Position numbers and translations under genes: made by a program
Assembly (NCBI GenBank): GCA_964354375.1
Contig: CAYGZQ010000001.1
Location: 8,819 to 72,818, forward strand
Origin: CAYGZQ01 sp964354375 [NCBI: uncultured Planctomycetota bacterium]
GTDB taxonomy: Bacteria; JAJVIF01; JAPKYR01
Direction of reading: 5' to 3'
Length of the DNA stretch: 64,000 nucleotides
Notes under the pieces: generated by a model
Told to the model about the DNA's origin: nothing
The model's input: the letters and a program-made list of their open reading frames with translations, nothing else
Database searches by the model: none
Part shown: positions 7,081-14,682 of the stretch, piece after piece
How positions within the stretch are numbered: the first letter of the stretch is position 1
Layout: each line of letters starts with the position of its first letter

Positions 7081-9618
7081 TCACCAGCAGCCGTGCCAGA
7101 GGAACTTGCTCAGGAATGCGTCGGTGCCGCCTCCGGATGAGTGCAGATCGACGGTATCGCAGGGGTCGAATTCCACGCTGGAGCCGGTGAAATAGCCGGC
7201 GATGTAGTATCTCTGCCAGTAGGGAGCGCCGACAGCGCGACCAGCATCATCGCCCGGACCGCCCCATGTGCGCGCGAGCGCAAATGAACCGTCCTCACCG
7301 AAGAAGCTGTAAAAAACATCTGTCCCACCATGCGAAGTGCCCACTACCGCGGGCGGGCCCGGATCGAAGGTGCAGTCGCCGCTGAAGTGTCCGGTGACGA
7401 CCGGAGACGGGGAATCATGGGCATCCACGTCGAAGCCGATATCGGTTCCCGTCCCGCCCCAACCCCTCTCCCACACGAAATTACCGTCGAGATCGTAGCG
7501 GACCAGGTAGACATCCCCGCTGCCGTGAGAGCCGTCAAAGTACTCGCCGGGTCCCGGGTCGAAGTCTATCGCCCCTTGATAGTAGCCTGTGACATATATC
7601 AGGCCGTAGGCCATCGCCCCCGACATCATCACGCCGTTGCCCGAATCGTTCTCAGGCCCGCCCCAATGCCTGGCCCACTGGAAATTGCAGTTAGTATCGA
7701 ACTTCGAAAGGAAAACATCCGATCCACCCCATGAGACTTGAACATCAGTCCCGATGCCGGGATTGAAGTCCACACCACTGTCGTCGTCATTGTTCATGAA
7801 GAAGCCCGTGACAACGAATTCCTGGTCTTCAGCAGTAGCCACGCCATTGGCTTCGTCCCAGTTGTCCCCGCCCCATGTCAGGCGCCCATCGAAACCGCCG
7901 TTGGCCAGCCACTTGACCACGAAGGCGTCGGTCTCGCCGTGCGAGACGGAATCCGAGGCAGTCGGCCAGAATTTCACTGTGCCCCGGAAGCTTCCCGCAA
8001 CGAGTATCTGGTTGACGTCGCTAAATGTATCCGTCGCAACAGCCTTGGCTTCGTCGTCCTGAGCTCCTCCCCACGTGCGGACCCAGTAAAGATGGCCGTC
8101 GATCCAGTCGAATTTCGCGACATACGCGTCCTGAAAGCCGTTCGATGTCTCTTCCTCGTGGGATGTGCCGGGATCGAAGTCCACAGTGTCGGAGAAACTC
8201 CCTGCAACGTAGATCCCGTTGTCGAAATCCACCGCCAGCGCCAGTCCCTTGTCGATACTCGGCCCGCCGAATGTGATGGTCCACTGATGATCGCCGAGAT
8301 CGTCGAACTTCGAGACGAAGACGTCGGACGCTCCGTTCGATGTGTGGTCATCATGGTAGAACCCGGGATCGAAATCGACGGTTCCGGTGAAACTGCCTGT
8401 CACGTAGGCGTTGCCGTACTGGTCGCACTCCACGCCGTACGCGCCGTCGTCACCGTTGTCGCCCCAGGTCTGCGCCCAACCCGGGTCCTGCACAAACTCC
8501 TTCACGGTAAGCGTGTGTATCTTGTAGGCGGTGAGATCGATCCACCAGTCGGAAGTCGCGTTCATATCGTCTTCCACAACGATCAGGCACCTGTAATCGC
8601 CCGGGTCGGGATGGTTCTCGGTTGAGACCACCGCTTCCCAGGATGCGTAATCCGAGTATTCCTTTTTGAAGGTGGCGGTGATCGGCCCGTCGAAGAGCTC
8701 ATCGCAATAAAGCTGCGGAGAACTGTATGTGCCGGCGCCCTGATGGTCGTACACGTCAATCCTGAGTCTCATCCATCCGAGCTCGTCGGTTAATCCCTGA
8801 CCGATCGGATACTCGCTGACCAGGATCATCCAGGGCTCGTAGCAGTTTGCCTCCGGCGGAAAATCCGTCATGGGATCGGTCACCGGCTTGACGGTCGGGG
8901 GTGCCCAGTTGGCATCGACAGCGTAGCCGAAGACGAACGTGTCCGGCATGTCGATCTTGTACGATCTGGTCACCTGCTCGCCGGCATAGAATGCGCACCT
9001 CGTGTTTGCGGGATCATCCGATCTGTGGCGAAGAAAGCCGTTCCCGTCGGCGTCCGGGACCTCTGTGGTGGCAAAGTATCCTTTCGAGTAGCCCTGGAGG
9101 CCGCCAGGACCTTGTCCGGCGGTAGCACCGCAGTACAGGCGAGTGTGACCCTCGGCGTTGACCAGCTCCCCTCTGCCGGATTCCCTCGCTGGTATCCTGA
9201 TCACTCCTGGGAATTCGTAGCCGTAGTCGAAAATCGGGATGCCCCGGACATCGAATCCGGTCAGATTCGGACTCGAAAACGGATGAGTGATCCGGACCTC
9301 AAAGAGGAGAGTCTCGTCTCCCGGGTTTGTGACACCGAGCACGTCCAGGCAATCATCGCACGGACCGTTCTCGAGCCATTTTCTGGCGTTCCAGTGAGCC
9401 TCGGCCATGCGCCACGGAGTGACCGTCGGCTCGAGGGTCTCGCGGTCGACCGATATCCGCCAGAAGCCCCACAGGACGCGGTTGTTTGAGAACGTGGCCG
9501 CGTTGTCGGCCTTGTCCGGCGCTGCAGACGGGCTTACGGGCGATCCGCCTTGCGAGCAGGATACCAGCCCGAGGACAACGATAAAGACGCAGAATGTAAG
9601 GATTACTCTGGGATTCAA
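7081..9618 (-). CDS. lipoprotein: shared N-terminal domain plus seven SBBP blades
   Basis: An 845-residue lipoprotein; VLGLVSC is the lipobox near residue 21. Residues of about 45-370 match the N-terminal domain of the proteins at 14683 and 17659 (LWGFW, ITHPF, LTGFDVRG, ELVNAEGHTRLY, FGYAVDANW). The C-terminal part holds seven SBBP repeats, each with a W..TWGG start, a Y.TG.F core and a VDFDPG end, which suits one seven-bladed propeller. Translation probably starts at TTG 9618, six bases after GGAGG; the nearby ATG at 9623 is followed after one codon by a stop. It is likely exposed outside the cytoplasm; the ligand is unknown. Confidence 0.85.
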   Translation of the reverse strand: MNPRVILTFCVFIVVLGLVSCSQGGSPVSPSAAPDKADNAATFSNNRVLWGFWRISVDRETLEPTVTPWRMAEAHWNARKWLENGPCDDCLDVLGVTNPGDETLLFEVRITHPFSSPNLTGFDVRGIPIFDYGYEFPGVIRIPARESGRGELVNAEGHTRLYCGATAGQGPGGLQGYSKGYFATTEVPDADGNGFLRHRSDDPANTRCAFYAGEQVTRSYKIDMPDTFVFGYAVDANWAPPTVKPVTDPMTDFPPEANCYEPWMILVSEYPIGQGLTDELGWMRLRIDVYDHQGAGTYSSPQLYCDELFDGPITATFKKEYSDYASWEAVVSTENHPDPGDYRCLIVVEDDMNATSDWWIDLTAYKIHTLTVKEFVQDPGWAQTWGDNGDDGAYGVECDQYGNAYVTGSFTGTVDFDPGFYHDDHTSNGASDVFVSKFDDLGDHQWTITFGGPSIDKGLALAVDFDNGIYVAGSFSDTVDFDPGTSHEEETSNGFQDAYVAKFDWIDGHLYWVRTWGGAQDDEAKAVATDTFSDVNQILVAGSFRGTVKFWPTASDSVSHGETDAFVVKWLANGGFDGRLTWGGDNWDEANGVATAEDQEFVVTGFFMNNDDDSGVDFNPGIGTDVQVSWGGSDVFLSKFDTNCNFQWARHWGGPENDSGNGVMMSGAMAYGLIYVTGYYQGAIDFDPGPGEYFDGSHGSGDVYLVRYDLDGNFVWERGWGGTGTDIGFDVDAHDSPSPVVTGHFSGDCTFDPGPPAVVGTSHGGTDVFYSFFGEDGSFALARTWGGPGDDAGRAVGAPYWQRYYIAGYFTGSSVEFDPCDTVDLHSSGGGTDAFLSKFLWHGCW

Positions 9619-9749
9619 CTCATGCCTCCACGTTGATCGTGCTCCCCCCCCGGATCATCCGGCGGGAGGTCGTGTCGATGCTGAAAGAAGCGATTCCGCG
9701 CACGTGTCCCTGAGAACACGTCGCGACGGACACGCACATTAGAAGGCGC

Positions 9750-9755
9750 AATTAT
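9750..9755 (-). promoter_or_regulatory. -10 box TATAAT for the lipoprotein at 7081-9618
   Basis: A perfect TATAAT on the minus strand, about 130 nt before the TTG start. No clear -35 box lies 17 bp upstream. Confidence 0.45.
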
Positions 9756-9828
9756 ACTGCATTTTCGCCCGCCCGGCACAGATGGAGGACGGCGGGGAGG
9801 ATCTCGGCGCACGGTCCGGAGGTTTACG

Positions 9829-9837
9829 TGGTAGAAT
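9829..9837 (+). promoter_or_regulatory. extended -10 promoter (TGG-TAGAAT)
   Basis: TG-G-TAGAAT is an extended -10 element upstream of the gene at 9955. A similar TGG/TGC plus TATACT or TAGAAT pattern precedes several other genes of the window. Confidence 0.4.
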
Positions 9838-9954
9838 ACGACTATGATGATGTTGGCGGTTTCGGGGACGGACCACGAAACTCGTTTGGCCCGATGACCG
9901 TGTGAGCCGCCACTCCGGTAACGGTGTCGAAAGTGTACGGCGGGGAGGAGTTTC

Positions 9955-11052
9955 ATGTTCTGTCCCCGAAACCACATAGTAGATATGAACAAACCCCGAT
10001 CATGCACTGCATTTGTCTTGCTAGCGCTGGCGTTCGTGCTTTCTGGATGCACCTCAGCCCGCAACACCGTGAAGACCCAGGGCGGCCCACCAGTCATCGC
10101 CCGTAGCCCCCTCCACCCGTATGCGATGACTGAGGAAAGGGATCCATGTGAGCCTGCGGCGGAAATGGATGCACTAGTTGAGGGCTGCACGATGGAGGAT
10201 GTCGTCGGCTCACATAATCCGCGAATGATCGGCATTTGGGGCGGTCGTCTGACTCAGGAGGAATGGTTTCTGCGAGACCAAACCGGCGGATTTGCCGTCT
10301 GTGAACTGCGCCTGGGTTTGACTTACTATAGAATCCTCCCCGGCTCGCTCCCCGCCACATGGGATGAGTTTGAGCGTAGTAACCTATTCCCTCTGAGGCC
10401 CCTCGATCCCATCACGGGTCGCCCGTATCGGTATTTGGCATGTGGTGAGCCCAAGCGGGGCATCCTTGATCTCAGCGTGTCGACTTCTACTAATGATTGG
10501 ATCCTAATGGGTCAATATCAAACATCGAACGGTAGTATCGAGGAATTCACCGATCGCGATGCGGACCATGTCCGCTATGAATGGTGGGAAGAGGACATGA
10601 GAGCGCAGTACCCATCGGTCATTGGCCTAAGAGGGGATTTGATGGCATCGGTCCTCAACTTTATACTGAACGATTACCAATTCCGTCGGAGCAATATGCC
10701 CAACTCAGCCGATGAACTTCTTGATGGTTTATGGCAGGTCGCGCAGCCGTGGGCAGCCAACGATCCAACTGTTGATTGTCCGCAGTCATCGTCATTCGTC
10801 TTCGGCCTAGACTCTTGGTCCGAGTTCGCAATCGCCAAATGGAGAGACGACCAGGGAAACACCTACATCAAGTCGTTCGACTATAGTCCGTGGCCAAAGG
10901 GCGGATGGGATCACGTGCCAACTTACTCGGAACTCTGTGAAAGGCAGGTGCAGAACGGATATAGCATCGACTGCGACGAACCGCCACACAGCTTCCCGGA
11001 TGACTACGAGCCGCCGCTAGTTCTCTGGAAGTGCTCACTTGCGCCGGGCTGA
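9955..11052 (+). CDS. lipoprotein of unknown function, possibly acquired
   Basis: A 365-residue lipoprotein with lipobox VLSGC at about residue 32. The ATG at 9955 has GGGGAGGAG at close to ideal spacing; an internal ATG at 9985 would give a more usual 22-residue signal. The mature part has no recognised domain. It contains two similar helical stretches (TYYRILPGSLPATWDEFE and LNFILNDYQFRRSNMPNSAD), which hints at an internal duplication, and the spacing of those segments is vaguely like pseudopilin-type proteins. Base use is more AT-rich than its neighbours, and similar repeats flank it (9858 and 11053), which suggests insertion. Confidence 0.7.
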   Translation: MFCPRNHIVDMNKPRSCTAFVLLALAFVLSGCTSARNTVKTQGGPPVIARSPLHPYAMTEERDPCEPAAEMDALVEGCTMEDVVGSHNPRMIGIWGGRLTQEEWFLRDQTGGFAVCELRLGLTYYRILPGSLPATWDEFERSNLFPLRPLDPITGRPYRYLACGEPKRGILDLSVSTSTNDWILMGQYQTSNGSIEEFTDRDADHVRYEWWEEDMRAQYPSVIGLRGDLMASVLNFILNDYQFRRSNMPNSADELLDGLWQVAQPWAANDPTVDCPQSSSFVFGLDSWSEFAIAKWRDDQGNTYIKSFDYSPWPKGGWDHVPTYSELCERQVQNGYSIDCDEPPHSFPDDYEPPLVLWKCSLAPG

Positions 11053-11150
11053 GGTTTCGGAGACAGACCACGAAGCACGGTTGGCGGGCAAGACGCCTGA
11101 AGGACGCTCCGCTGAAGGCGTTTCGCGGTGAGCAGCACCAGCCATCTTCA

Positions 11151-13754
11151 TCAGTACCACTGTCCCGTCGGGACGAAGATCTTCTGGACGATGTACGAGT
11201 TTCCGAACGGTGGGCCACATTTCGTGTACATGGTATTGGTGATTCCGTTGATGGCAGTGCAGGTAGCCCCATACCCGACATTCGAGACACCCTCAAAGAG
11301 ATACCAGATGTCATTGCCCAGCGAAGCATCCACACGCGTTATGCCGATTTTGCTGGCGTAAATGTTGTAGGACATCTCGATGTTTGCCACGCACAGAATC
11401 TGTGCATCCTGCTCACCGTCAAGAATCTCCTCACTCGAGTTGAAGTTGTCGATCACGATATCGGCCTTGTCGGTGCACTTCTGACTCCACACATTCACGA
11501 GCGGATTCGAATTGCCGTCGATGGTCGAATTGAAGCTGCCATCGCATTCGACCCTGTACAGGTAGCCGTAGATCGTCGCATTCGTCAGGATATAGAAGCA
11601 CTCATTGTAAAAGTCGATTGCGAAATCGTAAACGAGCCCCTGCATGCTCGACCCGTTGGTGTCCATGTCGAAGTTCCGAGAGGTATTCTCCGAATAGGTA
11701 ACACCCGACTCTTCGAAGCAGTGCATGGTGTTATTCATGTCCATGGCCCATATGGTGCCGTATTCGTCAGAGTCAACCGCCTGTATCTTCGCCCCGACAC
11801 TGAACCCTGAGCCGATCTCGCTCATCGTGCCGACATCAAACACGTGGAAGACCGTGTCGGCACCCTCGACCGCCTTCGTGCGGGTCGGCCAGTAAATGTC
11901 GCGCCAATCCGTGACGGAGCCAAGCACCGAGCTATCGAACTTGACATAGATGATCCTGTTGCCGGTGGTCACGTCAAGGCTCATCGCATCGACATTCGTC
12001 ACGAACTGCGTGTAGTTAATGCCGCTCTGGTAGAGCACCGGGGTGACGCAGGCTATCTGGTGAAGCGTGCGGCAGTTCACAACGAGGCGATCCGTATCGT
12101 CGTGGAGGAAGTCCATATCGATGGAGGAATGTCCGAATGTGTCATTCGCAGCCGCAGGCATAAGGTAGGCCCATTGCCAGTCCTGCGTTGTCGGCGTGGT
12201 CGTGTAGTCGTATGCTGCGTTCGGCGCGTACGGGCAACAATCTTCTTTGTGAGTTGCCTCGACAAGAAGCGGGGTCGCCGTCACGGGGGAGTTGATACCA
12301 TCGGAGACCTGACAGTTGACTTTCCATGTGCCGTCACCGTAGTCCTGCCAGTTGATGTCCATGTCCTGGTCCTCGCCGAGGATATCGAAATTGTCGGCCT
12401 GTCCGTCAGGAACCACGCTCCACAGGTATTCCAGCGGGTCACCGTCGGGATCGGTTGCCGTCACGGAGTATGTCTCGGTATCGCATTCGGTCACGGGAGT
12501 GGGCCCGTCGACCCCGGACGAGATATCCGGGGGCTGGTTGCCCGGCTGAGACGGGATCGTGAACTCGTGCAGGAAAGCCGCCTGAAGCGGGCCGCCGGCG
12601 TCGTTCGGGACTCCGAATCCATTGCTGTAATCGTATCCCGGATACTCAACGATTATCCAGAGGCTGTTCTCGTTTCCGGAGATCGAATCGGGGTACAACT
12701 CTACATGATAGGTGTAGTAGTTCTTGCCTGAGTCGACCGGGACCATCTCGGATGCGGAAAAGTCATACGGCGCGGACATCATGTCAGACGACAGCCTGAT
12801 CAGGTATTCGTCCATGGCGCCGGACGCCGCAGCGGACCAGTCGAGAATGGAGATGTCCGCCGTGAGCAAGCCCCCGCCGCCGTCAACCGGGTTCCAATAC
12901 AGCGTCGATCCGGTCATGTCGATATCGAAAGCCACTGCCTCTCGCGCGTTCGCCGATGGGGGGAAATCATCAAGCGACGCCGGCGGCTCGGGTTCGTTGA
13001 CGTTCGGTTCCCAGTTCGCCACCACCGCGTAGTTGAACTTCACCCCGATGGGGGACGGGAACCGGATGACGTAGTTTCTCCGGTTGGTGGTGGGTCTGAA
13101 CGCGCCGCGATCATTGTAAGAGGGGTCGGTCAGCGCATCCCAGAGACCGTCCTTCGGACCCAGTACGTCGGCGAAATACTTGTACGGCATCAGGGTGGCC
13201 GACGCGGTATATCCCGGAGTCGAGAGTTTCCCCGGGAAATAGGACAGAAGGGGCATTCCGCCGTTGAACTCGGTCGGGTTAAACCATCTCGTGTAGCCGT
13301 CTGCGTTCAGGAGACGCTGATCCTCCCCGCCGGGGTAGCGGAGATCGGGATTCCAGTCGGCCTCCATGCTCCCCTCCCCGATCATGACGCCCATAACGTC
13401 AAACCCCGTGTACTTGTCAAGCCCCGGGAACGGATGGGTCAACGACACATCGATGTCGAACACGTCGCCGTCGATGCTGTTGATCTTGATCCCCAGCCCC
13501 GGAGGAGGCCCGTCCATGAACCTCGTGACATTGGCGGTGAACATTGCGCTCCTGACCGGGTTCACGTCGAACCTGGAGGCTGCGGAGTCGTAGGAGACCT
13601 GATACAGCCCCCAGAGGAAGGTAGCGCATTGGCCGGGCTGCGGCGAAGGCGATGACGAGTGGCCTGGAGACGTGGGGATGCCGGTGCCCGAGCTTTGGCA
13701 TCCGAGCAGAAACGCCAACCCGAGCAATAGAAGGCAGTTCTCCGTGCGGTTCAT
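11151..13754 (-). CDS. lipoprotein: shared N-terminal domain, PKD/Ig-like domain and propeller-like end
   Basis: An 867-residue lipoprotein (LAFLLGC lipobox near residue 19). Residues of about 40-400 hold the domain shared with other lipoproteins here (FLWGLYQV, SLTHPFPGL, YTGFDVMGV, LLNADGYTRWFNP, FNYAVVANW). Residues of about 405-510 look like a cadherin/PKD-type domain (SVTATDPDGDPLEYLW). The rest has beta-rich repeats ending in VQKIFVPTGQWY, probably a diverged propeller. The ATG at 13754 follows AGGAGG, and an extended -10 (TGG-TATACT, 13790-13798) is just upstream. It is probably anchored in the outer membrane or periplasm. The ligand is unknown. Confidence 0.8.
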   Translation of the reverse strand: MNRTENCLLLLGLAFLLGCQSSGTGIPTSPGHSSSPSPQPGQCATFLWGLYQVSYDSAASRFDVNPVRSAMFTANVTRFMDGPPPGLGIKINSIDGDVFDIDVSLTHPFPGLDKYTGFDVMGVMIGEGSMEADWNPDLRYPGGEDQRLLNADGYTRWFNPTEFNGGMPLLSYFPGKLSTPGYTASATLMPYKYFADVLGPKDGLWDALTDPSYNDRGAFRPTTNRRNYVIRFPSPIGVKFNYAVVANWEPNVNEPEPPASLDDFPPSANAREAVAFDIDMTGSTLYWNPVDGGGGLLTADISILDWSAAASGAMDEYLIRLSSDMMSAPYDFSASEMVPVDSGKNYYTYHVELYPDSISGNENSLWIIVEYPGYDYSNGFGVPNDAGGPLQAAFLHEFTIPSQPGNQPPDISSGVDGPTPVTECDTETYSVTATDPDGDPLEYLWSVVPDGQADNFDILGEDQDMDINWQDYGDGTWKVNCQVSDGINSPVTATPLLVEATHKEDCCPYAPNAAYDYTTTPTTQDWQWAYLMPAAANDTFGHSSIDMDFLHDDTDRLVVNCRTLHQIACVTPVLYQSGINYTQFVTNVDAMSLDVTTGNRIIYVKFDSSVLGSVTDWRDIYWPTRTKAVEGADTVFHVFDVGTMSEIGSGFSVGAKIQAVDSDEYGTIWAMDMNNTMHCFEESGVTYSENTSRNFDMDTNGSSMQGLVYDFAIDFYNECFYILTNATIYGYLYRVECDGSFNSTIDGNSNPLVNVWSQKCTDKADIVIDNFNSSEEILDGEQDAQILCVANIEMSYNIYASKIGITRVDASLGNDIWYLFEGVSNVGYGATCTAINGITNTMYTKCGPPFGNSYIVQKIFVPTGQWY

Positions 13755-14278
13755 ACCGATGTCCTCCTATACAATCCTATGTTGGCGACAGTATACCACG
13801 GCGCAACGCGCGGCGCCTCTCCGACCCCCGGATCGCCTGAGGTCGAATGAAATCGTATATATCTGAATCGGATTTGATGCCGGGCATCGGTGGGTCACGC
13901 CGGGACAGGGCCATCCAATCACTCGATCCCGCAAGGCAGCGCAGGTGGACAACTTGTCCCTGCATCGCAGTTTGTCCTGTTGACATCCCCCTCAGGGGAC
14001 GGTTGGGGTGCGAAGACATGTTTCGGCCGGAAAATCCCACGACTTTCAGCCCGATAACCCCTTTATCTGTACTTGGCCGATGGGGTGCGGAATCCGGCGA
14101 GGCCGCATCTCAGGCGGGTTTCAAGACCCTTTGAGCGCCATACATCGCCTTAAACACCCCCCCCTGGGATTGGTCCCCAATGTGCTGGGAAAACCCCCGA
14201 ACGGCTTACTCTATACCAAAGAGAAGGGGGTATGGCTTATCGGATCGTTCTCTTAAAGTTGACTGGAGGTGAGTCCAA
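13755..14278. other. 524-bp divergent intergenic region
   Basis: No convincing gene. The left end carries the promoter of the minus-strand lipoprotein. The right end holds short C-runs and a CTATACC...GGTATGG inverted repeat (about 14210-14234) before the small plus-strand gene. The short open frames here lack ribosome binding sites and family features. Confidence 0.6.
13790..13798 (-). promoter_or_regulatory. extended -10 promoter (TGG-TATACT)
   Basis: TATACT preceded by TGG on the minus strand, about 35 nt upstream of the ATG at 13754. The spacing predicts a short leader that contains the AGGAGG site. Confidence 0.5.
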
Positions 14279-14488
14279 ATGGCTAGAGCTCTCAAGCTCC
14301 GGCTGGATGAACTGGTCTTCACCTTCGATCTCGACATGGAAGAGTTCGGCCCGGAAGTAGTCGATGTCACTGGGCCGCATCTCTTCGATGAGAACCATCG
14401 ATCTCGCGAGCTTTCTTCAAATGGCATCGATTTCCTGGAAGCCCAGGTGAAGAAAGCGATCAAGAAAGCGGAAGAAGAAGACGATTAG
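14279..14488 (+). CDS. small acidic protein of unknown function
   Basis: A 69-residue cytoplasmic protein with no signal or membrane segment. It is acidic overall and ends in a charged helix (FLEAQVKKAIKKAEEEDD). A strong site GGAGGTGAG precedes the ATG, and a textbook terminator follows, so this is a well-defined single-gene unit. No family is recognised. It may be a small regulator or part of a complex. Confidence 0.75.
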   Translation: MARALKLRLDELVFTFDLDMEEFGPEVVDVTGPHLFDENHRSRELSSNGIDFLEAQVKKAIKKAEEEDD

Positions 14489-14518
14489 TTGAGATTTTTG
14501 TGGAATCCAAGTGAACTC

Positions 14519-14556
14519 GCAGCCCCGATGCCCTCGGCAAAGGGGCTTTCTTTTTA
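14519..14556 (+). terminator. rho-independent terminator
   Basis: An AGCCCC...GGGGCT stem (14521-14547) is followed by TTTCTTTTT. It sits 30 nt after the stop of the small gene at 14279-14488. Confidence 0.85.
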
Positions 14557-14682
14557 TCGCCGGACGGCGGTGATTGTCGTAACCGGCCTTGACAGGTCGC
14601 CCTCGACATGGCATGTTCATATTGAAGTCTGTTCTCCTCGAACCGCGCTTTTCCTCCACGGGGAATCAGGAGGTTCCCGCAA

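Larger units (their letters stand above)
9619..9954. other. 336-bp divergent intergenic region
   Basis: No gene is seen here. It holds a perfect TATAAT for the minus-strand lipoprotein (9750-9755), an extended -10 for the plus-strand lipoprotein (9829-9837), and the first copy of a repeat (GGTTTCGGGGACGGACCACG) near 9858-9890. Confidence 0.6.

Noticed and set aside
7738-8625. Long plus-strand open frame inside the SBBP lipoprotein gene
   Set aside because: It is the complement of a GC-rich coding region; the minus frame has clear repeats, signal peptide and start site.
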